A stretch of 64,000 nt of DNA. Source: Sphaerosporella brunnea (taxonomy: Eukaryota; Ascomycota; Pezizomycetes; Pezizales; Pyronemataceae). The notes under the pieces are model-generated. The model was not told where the DNA came from and did no database searches. It saw only the letters and a program-made list of their open reading frames with translations. Position numbers and translations under genes: made by a program. Below are positions 10,488-20,809 of the stretch, piece by piece. Each line of letters opens with the position of its first letter. Within the stretch, counting starts at the first letter, position 1. The DNA lies in the NCBI GenBank assembly GCA_008704415.1, contig VXIS01000100.1, positions 1 to 64,000 on the forward strand, written 5' to 3'.

Positions 10488-11570
10488 TTGGGTCTCAATC
10501 GCAACAGCCCACTAGCCTTTGTCCAACTTTTTTTTCCCTATTGTACGATGGAGCAAGTTGCTGCGAATACCAATAGCTATGCACAGTTGAAAAATGCTGC
10601 TGCGCAACAATCAGAGTTTCAACAAAGAGGCTGGACGAATACCACTGCTAGTGAGCTTTACCGGTGGATCGCCCTGATTGTTTACATGTCTGTGGTGCGG
10701 AACAGTGGAAGCGAAAAATGTGTTGAGGATTATTGGTCTGTCCCGAAGGAAGACAACTTTATTGAGACTGAACACCATCCTATGAAAAAGGGCGGAATAT
10801 CGCTAATCCGCTTCGAACAAATTAAGCGCTTCTTCCATATTTCGCCTCCTCAAATGCCATCTTCGGACAGATCTACCGCCGCCCGGCAGTGCAAACGACG
10901 CCTCGAACAACAACCACTCATGTACGATAAGCTAGAGCCTCTTGCATCACGAGTAGCTGAGAGCGCACAGACATATCTTATTCCAGCGACTGAGCTTTCA
11001 GTGGACGAGATGATTGTAAAGTTCAAAGGAAGAAGTGGCGATACCAATAAGTTCAACCACAAGCCAATAAAGAAAGGCCACAAGGTATTTGCTCTCTGTT
11101 GGAGAGGCTATACATGGGATTGGCGATACAGTTCTAGATCGCGTGGAATCATCAATCTTGCCCCTCAGACTTCCAAAAAGCTTCGGCAGAATTACTCTAC
11201 AATATCCTCTACATGTCCAACAACCTCTTCGACTGTGCCGACCACATCTCCAAAGCTGCCACCTGTGGAGATTACCGACAGCGATCTTCCTCCGACCTCT
11301 CGAATGGTGCTTCGTCTTGCTGAATCCCTACCTACCGACAAATTATTCCACCTTTATATGGACAATTATTTCACATCGGTGCCACTTTTCCAAGCTCTTC
11401 GCCAGCGAAACATAGGTGCTGCTGGAACAGCCAAGACAAATGCAAAAGGATATCCGAAGGAATTTACAGAAACAAAGCAACAGAAGGTTGACTTACCGTG
11501 GAATACACTTAGAGCAAAGAGTGCAGGAGATGGACAGGAGGAGACCATTCTGGCGCTGGTCTGGAGTTGA
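10488..11570 (+). pseudogene. PiggyBac-type transposase, truncated
   Basis: The frame encodes a DDE_Tnp_1_7 (piggyBac) core. It has an SPLAFVQLFFP-like N-terminal motif, then SVDEMIVKFKGRSGDT (first catalytic Asp), HKPIKKGHKVFALCWRGYTW, and LYMDNYFTSVPLF (second Asp). It ends at ILALVWS before the third Asp and the Cys-rich tail of full-length relatives (about 550-600 aa). The first ATG is at 10548, but homology extends upstream of it, so the 5' end is also lost. The stop falls inside the first unit of the 182-bp repeat array. It is a dead autonomous-element remnant: the family cuts and pastes at TTAA, but no TTAA-bounded ends were identified here. Confidence 0.8.
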
Positions 11571-11975
11571 TATCTCCTCCGGTTGTGAAGTTATCATCTG
11601 CGACGTCCCTGCCATCTGATGCCACCACCACGGGAGCCGACCTCGAGGAAGAGAGGGCTGGAAATCAACCCAACCATTTTCACTTTGATAGCGGAGCATA
11701 AGACCTTGTAGAGCACATCAAGGAGAACCTTCTGGCGCTGGTCCGGAGTTGATATCTCCGCCGGTTGTGAAGCTATCCTCTGCGACGTCCCTGCCATCTG
11801 ATGCCACCACCGCGGGAGCAGACATCGCGGAGGAGAGGGCTGGAAATCAACGCAACCATTTTCACTTTGGTATCGGAGTACACATCCTTGTAGAGCACAT
11901 TGAGCAGATCATTCTGGCGCTGGTCTGGAGTTGATATCTCCTCCGGTTGTGAAGCTATCCTCCGCGACGTCCCTC
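11548..11975. repeat. Tandem array of a 182-bp unit, about 2.3 copies
   Basis: TTCTGGCGCTGGT recurs at 11548, 11730 and 11912, an exact 182-bp spacing twice. The last unit stops at about 11975. Units differ by scattered substitutions. Each contains the last codons of the piggyBac ORF (ILALVWS then TGA), so the array grew from the 3' end of that transposon. Confidence 0.85.
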
Positions 11976-12540
11976 AGGTGAGAATGCCCCGCGCACGCAT
12001 GGCATATCACTCGCCCGAACATTAACCGCCACCCCCCTGTTCAAGCTCTGGCGACGTCTTGGCACCGGTAGATGGGATATCATATATAGAGCAGTTTGCG
12101 GTGGCGCCCGGTGGCTTTCACGGTGGCGCAACCCGGAAACCCTAATGTGCCGAGTGATTAACTGTGATGCGGACGGAGCGACCGCACAGCTATAGCACTC
12201 CGGAGCGGACATTGAGGAGCTTTAGCAACGATATTGCGGAGCGACTACACCGCTATAGTATTCCGGAGGCGGGGATGGAGGAGCGTAGTGGAAGGCGATA
12301 GAATGCTATAGAGGAGCTCCAGCGACGAGACTGCGGAGCGACTTCCCATGAGAAGGACTAGGTAAGAAGGATGAGTAAGATTTGGTGAATCGGCCAGCCT
12401 AACCTCTACCATGGCCCGCTGTCGCTCCGGGGCCATGCGATGAAAGGCTGGGGTCGCGGGAGAGCTCACAAAAACCTGGATAGGCATCCGGGAGACGTTC
12501 TCTGCGGACCGAAGACTGAGCAGGACCTGACGAAATCGAG
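11976..12540. repeat. CTATAG / GGAGCG motif-rich non-coding stretch
   Basis: No gene seen. Between 12165 and 12345 short motifs (CTATAG, GCGGAGCGAC, GGAGGAGC) return every 50-60 nt in diverged form, suggesting an old minisatellite. A second small pair, GCGGTGGCGC and CGGTGGCGCA, sits at about 12098-12130. Confidence 0.55.
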
Positions 12541-12543
12541 GTT

Positions 12544-12606
12544 CGGGTTAGGTTAATTAGCGGTTAGGTTAGATTGGGTTAGGGTTAGATTAGGAGGGTT
12601 AGGGTG
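12544..12606 (+). repeat. Degenerate telomere-like TTAGGG tract
   Basis: About 60 nt are built of GGTTAG, GGGTTA and TTAGGG variants. It lies directly upstream of a helicase fragment; both are mirrored on the left arm at 1507-1568. It looks interstitial, because an intact conserved gene (KIN17) follows within 500 bp. Confidence 0.65.
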
Positions 12607-12647
12607 GATATTTTCTTAAAAACCGCCGTTACCGATCGGTACAGGCC

Positions 12648-12877
12648 GGTAATGGTGCCCTCGATTGGCGTTTTCTATGGCCATGAACAAGTCCCAGGGA
12701 CAGTCACTCCAGTTTGTTGGGGTAGACCTACGCGAGGAGGTGTTCAGTCATGGTCAACTATATGTGGCGCTCTCAAGAGCAACAAGTGGCGACCGGGTTA
12801 GTGTGCTGTTGCCGGAAACAAGTGCAGGGCGGGATGGTCATGCCGCTGCAATGAGGTATAGCGAGATACTGAACTAA
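12648..12877 (+). pseudogene. Pif1/Helitron-type helicase C-terminal fragment
   Basis: The frame reads [16 protein letters not shown], then [19 protein letters not shown] and [13 protein letters not shown]. This is the C-terminal helicase motif V/VI region of Pif1-like helicases, including the Rep-Hel proteins of Helitrons. A stop lies just upstream and nothing else of the helicase is present. It ends naturally at 12877, 224 nt before KIN17. It is a 3' relic of a Helitron or of a telomere-linked Pif1-like gene. Confidence 0.75.
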
Positions 12878-13100
12878 AATACACAGTTAAAAAATTGAGT
12901 GACACTGAAAATATAATTTCGCACCGTGTGGTTACCACACGGGTGTTCACTTGTACTCTACTTGTCAGAAGGGTTCCTGCTCGTCTTCCAGCTTGAACCT
13001 CGCGGCCTCGCAACTCAACAACCACGACCACCGAACCTCCAAATTCACGAACCGAATCCTCTCGCACGCCGCGCCTTATATCCCCGTACAACCGCCCATC

Positions 13101-14054
13101 ATGCCGCGCGCTGAAGTCGGCACCACCAAGCACCTCGCCAACAAAATGAAAGCCAAAGGCCTCCAGCGCCTGCGGTGGTACTGCCAAGTATGCGAGCGGC
13201 AAATGCGCGATGAGAACGGGTTCAAATGCCACACGTCGTCAGAATCGCATATCCGGCAGATGCTTCTGGTGGGGGAGGATCCCAAGAAGTTCATCGAGCA
13301 GTACAGCGCACAGTTCAAGCGGGACTTCTTGACGCTGCTCCGGACGAGTCACGGCGAAAAGAAAATCGATGCGAATCGCTTCTACCAGGAGTACATCGCG
13401 AACAAGGAACACGTACACATGAACTCGACCAAGTGGGTCACGCTGAGCGAGTTCACGAAGCATCTGGGAAGAGAGGGAATTTGTAGAGTCGAGGAGGGCG
13501 AGAAAGGCGGTCTTATGATCCAGTGGATCGATAATTCCCCCGATGCTTTGAAGAGACAGGAGTTTTTGAAGAAGAAGGAACGTATGGAGCGAGGCGATGA
13601 GATTAGGGAGCGGCGCGCAATCGAAGAGATGGTGGAACGCGCGGAGGCGCAAAGGAAGCTCCAGGAGGATGATAGGCCGAAGGAACTGGTGAGAGAGGAG
13701 GGAGAGAAGGTCGTATTAGAGTTTGGGAAGAAGAGGGAGGCGAGTCCTAAGGCGGAGGCCAGTCCCAAGGCGGAGGCCGAGAAGAGCGATGAAGCCAAGG
13801 CTGGAGAGGAGGAGAAGGATGCAGCACCAGCATCAGTACCTGCACCCGCCAAGGTCGCCATGAAGATGGAGGTGAAGCCGAAAAAGAATGTGTTTGCCTC
13901 GATGGGAAAGAAGGATAAGGAAAAGGACAAAGAAAAGAAACCGGAGTTGAAGAGGCCTATGAGTGAGGCAGAGAGGATCATGAAGGAGGAGATGGAGAGG
14001 AATAAGTTGAAGAATGCTGGATCTCCAGGATTCAAACGGCAGAGGGTTGCTTGA
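13101..14054 (+). CDS. KIN17: KIN17 DNA/RNA-binding protein
   Basis: Single exon, 317 aa, starting MPRAEVGTTKHLANKMKAKG, the conserved N-terminus of the family. A C2H2-like zinc finger has C28, C31, H44 and H50. It is followed by the conserved winged-helix region (about residues 51-160: RDFLTLLRTSHGEKKIDANR, WVTLSEFTKHLGREGICRVE). The C-terminal half is charged and lysine-rich, with an ASPKAE duplication around residue 220, and lacks the KOW/Tudor tail of animal proteins. The family acts in the nucleus in DNA replication/repair and pre-mRNA processing. The frame is open upstream to 12951, but homology starts at this ATG. The left-arm copy is broken. It converges with ATP20. Confidence 0.95.
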   Translation: MPRAEVGTTKHLANKMKAKGLQRLRWYCQVCERQMRDENGFKCHTSSESHIRQMLLVGEDPKKFIEQYSAQFKRDFLTLLRTSHGEKKIDANRFYQEYIANKEHVHMNSTKWVTLSEFTKHLGREGICRVEEGEKGGLMIQWIDNSPDALKRQEFLKKKERMERGDEIRERRAIEEMVERAEAQRKLQEDDRPKELVREEGEKVVLEFGKKREASPKAEASPKAEAEKSDEAKAGEEEKDAAPASVPAPAKVAMKMEVKPKKNVFASMGKKDKEKDKEKKPELKRPMSEAERIMKEEMERNKLKNAGSPGFKRQRVA

Positions 14055-14455
14055 TAGTTTTCTGTTATGTTTGAGATTGGGAGTTCTGTAGCTTGATCAT
14101 GCCGGGCGTTTATGAGTTGTCTGAACTGCAAATTCGATTGGTTTCTGATCTTAAAAGCTATATCAATTGAGTGGTTCTCTATTCACTGGGGCCGGTTCGC
14201 TGCCGTCTGATAACTTGCATCCGTCGCGGCACATAGAGCCAATTGCGCAACAGCGCGTTAGTATATTTTAAAGTTTAATCGTCTATTCAACCAACAAAAA
14301 GAAACGCTAGGAAAGCAAAATCTATTGCTTGAAGGTACAACCCCACAGCCCAGCGCGCGCTATTTCCTACCTGCAACAAAGACGGAGATGATAGGTACAA
14401 CAACAAAGGCAACCAACTTTTATACACCCCCATCCCCACGATCTACTCCACACAC
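14055..14455. other. Convergent 3' flanks of KIN17 and ATP20
   Basis: About 400 nt contain the two 3' untranslated regions; nothing else recognised. The inverted repeat continues unbroken through this interval. Confidence 0.6.
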
Positions 14456-15096
14456 TTAATGGTGAGTAGCAGGAGCCGCGCCCCGGTAACCAACCAACTT
14501 CCGTCGTCCAATGATCTCACCGACCTTGAAGAATCCAATGACCTCCGCGGTCAACACACCAACAAACACGAGGTCCTTAGCGTTTCCCTCGCGGAGGGCC
14601 TGCAAGGCGGTGCGGGTGTAGTTGGGGTAGTTGGCAGGGTTCAGGAGCTGCTTGTAGGTTTCCTTGAAAGCGGCGAGGTCACTGCGATTTTGTCAGCGAC
14701 ATTCCCTCAGGAGCTGTTGCGAGGGATTGGCATACGGAGGGGCCATCTTCTGTCCCTTGAAGACCAGCTTTGCGAGCTCTGCGGCAACCTTGCTGTAGTA
14801 GATTGTTGGGGGGATCGCCGCTATTTATCTCATCAGTTCTCCTCCTTCTCCGGGCGGCAGGGGGCAAACAAAAACGTACACTGGACGGTCTTCAACAGCT
14901 TTCCGGTGCGACCTCCGGTCTTCGCGGCCAGCTTGGCGAACGACTCGCCAGACTTGGACAGGATCTCCACCGCCTTACCCGCGGCCTCCTTAGCCTTTTG
15001 TGCGGGCTGCTGCTGGGGGGCAACAGTGGAGGCATATCGTCGTGAGGGGACGCCCCGCAATTGCTGGCGGGCGACACGGAGGACGGAGGAGCGCAT
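14456..15096 (-). CDS. ATP20: Mitochondrial F1Fo ATP synthase subunit g
   Basis: Exons 15096-14880, 14820-14736 and 14681-14456 give 175 aa. Introns are 59 nt (GTACGT...TAG) and 54 nt (GTATGC...CAG). The protein starts MRSSVLRVARQQLRG, a mitochondrial presequence. It contains the family segment IPPTIYYSKVAAELAKLVFK and a C-terminal membrane helix (VFVGVLTAEVIGFFKVGEII). Subunit g sits at the dimer interface of the inner-membrane ATP synthase. An in-frame upstream ATG exists at 15528, but the extension is poor in conserved features and I reject it. The 3' end (to 14540) is the point where the giant inverted repeat leaves the window. Confidence 0.92.
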
Positions 15097-15761
15097 ATTG
15101 GGAATTCGTGTGTGGGTCGTGGTGGGTGGGGGCAGGTGAGTGGGGTGGGGTGCGTAGGAGGGAAAGTCGTTGGTTATGCCGGATTGATTTCTTTGCGGCG
15201 ATGATCCGAATAAGCATGGATTGCCGCAAGCCGGTTCCTTTTCGGTGCCAAGCGAATAGCCGCATTCCGAGGAACCCTGACCCTGGATCACGTGTTGTGA
15301 AAACTGAATATCAGAGCTGGGTGAAAAACGGCCAAGCCAGGTCAAAAACACGTTAAACAGAGGCATTAATAACTGATTATCCGGCTGTTGGATTTGCAGG
15401 AGCGACTGATGTCGAGCATTGCCACAGTCTTGGCGGTTTGAAGTTCGTTTCACGGTTTTCAGCCGCCACCGCAGTTTTAAACCGAAGGGTTTTGCACCCA
15501 GCTCTAACGAATATCGGTTGACTGGCATGCATCATGAAGCATCACTCATACTTAGTAAGCCACCTTCTTTGCCGGCATGCGGCTCCGCAGGGAAAGAAAG
15601 AAGGTGGGGCAACTGTAAAAAAATAGCGGGGCTTACATATAACACTCTATATATCTAGAGTGCATCTGAAAGAGTCACTGGAGCGAAGCTGCATCTCAAA
15701 GTCAACTACCACCCTCCTCCTTCTTCTCTCTGGCCACAGAGACTCTCCTCGCACGGCAACC
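15097..15761. promoter_or_regulatory. Divergent intergenic region between ATP20 and LeuRS
   Basis: 665 nt separate two start codons on opposite strands. A perfect 11-bp stem (CCACCTTCTTT with AAAGAAGGTGG, about 15560-15607) lies 150 nt upstream of the LeuRS ATG. Its function is unknown. Confidence 0.5.
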
Positions 15762-18700
15762 ATGGCTGACGCTCTTCTCGACCCCGCAAACGCCTCCAAG
15801 GCTACTCTAAAGCTTGAAAATGTGCAATCCCCCGCCCCCCCGCGTCTGCTTTTGCGCCTTTCTGCGGCAAACAGCTCACAGCATGTATGTAGACCGAAAA
15901 GCGTGACACTCTGATTGCCATCGAGAAGAAGTACCAGAAGATCTGGGCGGAAAGCCGAGTATTCGAGACCGATGCTCCGACCGTCGAGGAAGACCCGACC
16001 ACCGACCCCGATGCCTTGCGCGAGCGCAACCCCAAGTTCTTCGGGTGCATGGCCTACCCTTATATGAACGGCACCCTCCATGCTGGCCACTCGTTCTCCC
16101 TGAGTAAAGTGGAGTTCCAGACTGGTTATGCCAGGATGCAAGGAAAGAGGGCCCTATTCCCTCTAGGATTCCACTGCACTGGAATGCCCATCAAGGCCTG
16201 TGCGGACAAGTTGACGAGGTGAGTGGCGAACCATGCAATTCTGTCTTAACCGTGCGTTAACTTTTCCCAGAGAAGTCGAGATGTTCGGAAAGAACTTCGA
16301 AGGTGCCGCCATCGACGAGGACACAGAGAAGGAGCCTGCGCCTCCGCCAAGTAATGCCCCCACGAAGGAGGACATCACGAAATTCGCGGCCAAGAAGGGA
16401 AAGGCCGCCTCGAAAGCTGTCAAGCTGAAGTGGCAGTTCCAGATCATGCAGGCAATCGGCATTCCTCTGGAGGAAATCCACAAATTCGCCGACCCTCGAC
16501 ACTGGCTGACCTACTTCCCTCCTCTCTGCAAGCGGGACTGCAGCTCTTTGGGACTGCGCATTGACTGGCGCCGGTCTTTCATCACCACAGATGTCAACCC
16601 CTACTACGACGCATTTGTCCGCTGGCAAATGAATAGGCTGAAGGAGCTTGGAAAGATCAAGTACGGAGAGCGCTACACCATATACTCTCCCAAGGATGGC
16701 CAGCCGTGTATGGACCACGACAGAAGTGACGGTGAGGGTGTTGGACCGCAAGAGTACACTGGTATCAAGATCAAGGTTTTCGAGTGGACCGAGGATGCCA
16801 TGGCACAGCTCGAGGGCAAGCTGCCGCAAGGCGCCAACGTCTACATGGTGGCCGCCACCCTGAGGCCCGAGACTATGTACGGCCAGACCTGCTGCTTCGT
16901 CGGCCCATCGATTGAGTACGGTATCTTCCAGGTTTCGGAGACTGACTTTTACCTGTGCACGGAGCGTGCGGCCCGCAACATGGCCTACCAGAAGATCTTC
17001 CCCGAGGAGGGCAAATACCCCTGCGTCGCCAACATCCTCGGATCAGCCCTGGTTGGATCTCTTGTCTACGCTCCCCTCTCCGTCCACAAGTCCGGTGTCC
17101 GCGTCCTGCCCATGGAGACCGTCCTTGCGACCAAGGGAACCGGTGTGGTCACCTCCGTACCTTCCGACTCTCCCGACGACTACGCCACCGTCATGGACCT
17201 GGCCAAGAAAGCCGAATACTACAAAATCAAGAAGGAGTGGGCTGAACTCGAGATCCCACCCATCATCAAGACGCCTTCATACGGTGACAAGACCGCCGAG
17301 TTCTTGGTGAAGAAGCTGAAGATCAACTCTCCCAAGGATGCCAAGCAGCTGGCCGAGGCCAAGGAGCTGGCTTACAAGGAGGGCTTCTACCAAGGAATCA
17401 TGTTGATCGGTGACTTTGCTGGTGAAAAGGTCGAGGTTGCAAAACCCAAAGTGCGGGAGCAGCTGATCAAGTCTGGCGAGGCGTTTGCCTACGCTGAGCC
17501 AGAAGGCCATGTTATGTCTCGCTCCGGGGATGCTTGCATCGTGGCTCTGCTTGACCAGTGGTACCTCGATTACGGTGAGAAGGAATGGCGAGCCCAGACC
17601 GAGGAGCTCGTTTCGGAGAAGTTGAACTCCTACCATCTGGAGACCAAGCATGGCTTGATGGCCAACCTGGCATGGTTGAATCAGTGGGCGTGTGCCAGAT
17701 CGTACGGTCTTGGTAGCAAGCTCCCCTGGGACCCGCAATTCCTTGTGGAGAGTTTGTCGGACTCCACTATCTACATGGCATACTACACCATCGCGCACTA
17801 CCTCCACAGCACTATCGACGGCAAGTCGCCTGGTATTGCTGGTATTTCCCCCGAGCAGATGGCAGATGAAGTCTGGGACTACATCTTCTGTCAGCGTGAG
17901 CTGCCCAAGGAGGTCATCGAGAAGCACAACCTACCCATGGATTGGCTGCAGAAGATGCGACGAGAGTTCGAGTACTTCTACCCGCTTGACGTCAGAGTAT
18001 CTGGCAAGGACCTGATCCAGAACCACCTTACTTTCTTCCTCTATATCCATATTGCCATATTCCCTCCAGCATACTGGCCCTCTGGTATCCGTGCCAACGG
18101 CCATCTCATGCTCAACGGCGACAAGATGAGCAAGAGCACCGGCAACTTCTTGACTCTCAGCGAGACCGTCAACAAGTTTGGTGCCGATGCTGCCAGAATT
18201 GCTTTTGCCGACGCTGGTGATGGTGTCGAGGATGCAAACTTCGAGGAGAAGGTCGCGAACGCTGCCATTCTCAGACTGTAAGTTTCTTCCTACTGTTGAA
18301 TCAGGATTGTATTCTAACGAATCTAGGTATACTCTGAAGGAATGGTGCGAGGAGATTGTCAAGGAGGCGGATGCTGGCAAGCTTAGATCGGGCCCCAAGG
18401 ACACTTTCTGGGACCAGATTTTCGAGAACGAGATGAACGAGCTCATCCAGGCAACTAAAGAGCACTACGACAGGTATGTTGACATCATTGGAAACAAAGG
18501 GTTGTTGCTGACAAGCGTAGCACTTCGTATAAGCTTGCTCTGAAGACTGGTTTCTACGAATTTCAGGCTGCCCGAGACACCTACCGTGAGGCCACCGCTT
18601 CGATCGGTGGTATGCACAAGGACCTCATTCTTGACTGGATCAAGAACCAGGCTCTCATGCTCAACCCCGTTGCTCCTCACTGGGCCGAGTACGTGTGGCA

Positions 18701-19319
18701 GGAGCTGCTTAAGCAGCCCACAACCATCCAGAATGGGTTGTTCCCCAAGCCATCCAAGCCCGTCTCCGCGGCACTCGCCGCTACGAGAAACTACGTGCAG
18801 AATGTGGCAAGCAATGTCACGTCGACGGAAGCTGCACAGCTCAAGAAGAAGGCTAAGGGCAAGGGGACAACGTACGACCCCAAGAAACCCAAGAGGCTGT
18901 CGGTCTACGTTGCTTTGGGCTACCCTAGCTGGCAGGAGAAGTACATCGATATGGTGCGGGAGATGTTCGACCAGGTCTCCCTGACGGTCAACGACAAGGA
19001 GCTCAACGGAAGAGTCGCCAGGATGGGAGAGATGAAGAAGGCGATGCCTTTCGTTCAGGGTCTGAAGAAGAGGCTCACCACTGAATCCCCCGAGGCGGTG
19101 TTCAACCGCCAGCTGGCCTTCGACGAGGTGGCCACTCTGAAGGAGATCGTGCCAGGTCTGAAGAGGACCACCGCAGCCAAGGAGGTCGTTATTGTCGTTG
19201 TCGAGGAGGGAGGAAAGACGGGGAAGACAGTAGATGGTGAGACGGTGGAGGGACTGCCGCCGCTGGCAGAAGGAGCGGAGCCTGGCAACCCAAGGTTCGA
19301 GTTTGCGAACATTGAGTAA
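15762..19319 (+). CDS. CDC60: Cytosolic leucyl-tRNA synthetase
   Basis: Exons 15762-15821, 15893-16218, 16271-18277, 18327-18473 and 18521-19319 encode 1112 aa, the usual length for the eukaryotic cytosolic enzyme. It attaches leucine to tRNA-Leu. The class I HIGH signature is HAGH at residues 83-86 in YPYMNGTLHAGHSFS. KMSKS is at 747-751, in GDKMSKSTGNF. The large CP1 editing insertion lies between them (T-rich region around RPETMYGQT). The C-terminal extension matches the fungal/animal form rather than the mitochondrial one. The first intron uses a weak donor (GTGCAA) but restores the frame exactly. It converges with ERG26. Confidence 0.96.
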
Positions 19320-19659
19320 ATTTTTTTGTTTGCTTGTTTGGTTAGATAGCGATTTGGGATTAGCTAGATCAAGTAGATCTGAATCAAAAATGGGGGGCTA
19401 AGGGTACATCACAAGAACATGAGACCGCTTTGTTCGATTAACGTCCTCACTTTCCACGCCGCGATGCTCGTTCCCCGCTCAGAGAACGAACCTCATTAGG
19501 TATTGATATCAACTGCCGCTCATGCTCTCTAACCCACAGTCTACATGGCATTAAGACGTAACCGTTGAAACAAAAAAAAAAACAAAAAACGCAAATTACA
19601 ACCGCATTTATGTATCGTCGCAACTATTATAACTCCCAGCGCCGAACCTAGCAAAGCCC
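19320..19659. other. Convergent 3' flanks of LeuRS and ERG26
   Basis: 340 nt of AT-richer sequence with an A-rich run at about 19570. No gene seen. Confidence 0.6.
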
Positions 19660-20809
19660 TTATTGCCCCTTCTTCTCGTCTTGCTTCTGCACCTCCTCTT
19701 CGAGCCACTGCAAGCTCCTCACCAGTCCCTCCTGCAGACTCCACAGCGGCTTGTACCCCAGCAATGACTTCGCCTTGCGGATATCAAAATACCTGTTCCA
19801 GCACGAGAACTTAACTCTGAACCTGGTGAAGCCTGGCTCCTTCCCCATGAGCCAAGCGAACGTCTCCGCCGCGCCAGCAAGGGCCACTCCCACCTCCCTG
19901 GGCATCTTGAGGTAGTAGGACGGGTAGTGGTTCCTGAGGGCCCACACAGCGCGCGGGAAGTCCCAGAAGTAAACGGGTTCGCCGTTGGTGATGATGAACG
20001 TTTCGCCGTCGACGGTGGATTCGGACTTGGGGGTCTTTGCGGCGTCGAGGGCGACGAGCTTTTCGGCGGCTAGGATGTGCGCGTACGCGCTGTTGCCGAT
20101 GTATGTGAAGTCGAACAGGTTCGTGTTGTCGCCGATTTGAAACTTGGTCTGCCCGTTTGCTAGCACTTGGAGCATGCCCGGCAGCAGCTGGCGGTCGCCC
20201 TCGCCGAAGAGTCCGGAGAGTCGCAGTGCACACGTCAACATCCCGCCCTCGCGGTTCGCTTTCAGAACCATTTCCTCGCCAATTGCCTGCGGAGAGTTAG
20301 TTAATAAGAAGCTGCAAGAGCACGGGGAAGGCAGTGCATGCCTTCGTCTCCGTGTACGGATCCAGCGCCTTGGTAGGAATCGGCGCCGTCTCGTTGACGT
20401 TTACGACATCGCTCTCTCCATCGAAGAGGACAGAGGCGGAGCTGGTCCACACGAACGCTTTCACGCCTGCATCCCGCGAGGCCTCGAGGCAGATGCGGGT
20501 GCCTTCGACGTTGACCTTGAAGTAGACCTCCTTTCCGAGGCCGTGGACTGGCGAAACAGTGTCGATGACGGTTTCGGGCTTCTCCTTCGCTAGCACAAAG
20601 TCCACCGATGCGCGCGACGTGATGTCGCCGTCGTAGTAGTTGATCCCCGGGAACCGGTTCACGTTGGTGCGCAGATCTAGAACGGAGATGACGGTTTCCG
20701 GGTGATGCTCCCGCAGGATCTTGACGACGTGATGGCCCAGGAAACCGCAGCCGCCGATGACGAGCACGGACTTTAAGGACACGGCAGGAGTGGCTTGGTC
20801 AGAAGTCAT
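19660..20809 (-). CDS. ERG26: Sterol-4-alpha-carboxylate 3-dehydrogenase
   Basis: Exons 20809-20342 and 20286-19660 encode 364 aa. It is an extended short-chain dehydrogenase (3-beta-HSD family) that oxidises and decarboxylates C4-demethylation intermediates in ergosterol synthesis at the ER. The NAD(P) motif is GGCGFLGHH (G19, G22, G25), and the catalytic pair is Tyr152 and Lys156 in YTETK. The intron starts right after that Lys codon with GC rather than GT (AAG|GCATGC...CTCCGCAG), which rejoins YTETK to AIGEEMVLKA. A GT alternative downstream would insert six residues and has a poor donor. It is divergent from BET2 with 274 nt between starts. Confidence 0.93.

Larger units (their letters stand above)
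1..14540. repeat. Giant inverted repeat (palindrome), about 7 kb arms
   Basis: Bases 1-6962 are the reverse complement of 6986-14540, and about 23 AT-rich bases at the axis are present only once. Landmarks mirror in order: ATP20 exon 3, KIN17, helicase tail, telomere-like repeat, 182-bp repeats, piggyBac, HNH gene, MITE and membrane ORF. The right arm has intact reading frames. The left arm is about 590 nt shorter net, with frequent single-base indels and two deletions of about 180-205 nt inside KIN17. The duplication runs off the left edge of the window. Fold-back read artefact versus genuine decayed duplication cannot be settled from sequence alone; the indel-dominated divergence favours the artefact. 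Confidence 0.93.

Noticed and set aside
14459..15139. 226-codon frame antisense to ATP20
   Set aside because: Shadow of the spliced ATP20 gene; the opposite strand has matching exons, introns and family motifs.
15097..15528. N-terminal extension of ATP20 to an upstream in-frame ATG
   Set aside because: The added 144 residues precede a good mitochondrial presequence and match nothing expected; more likely leader DNA.
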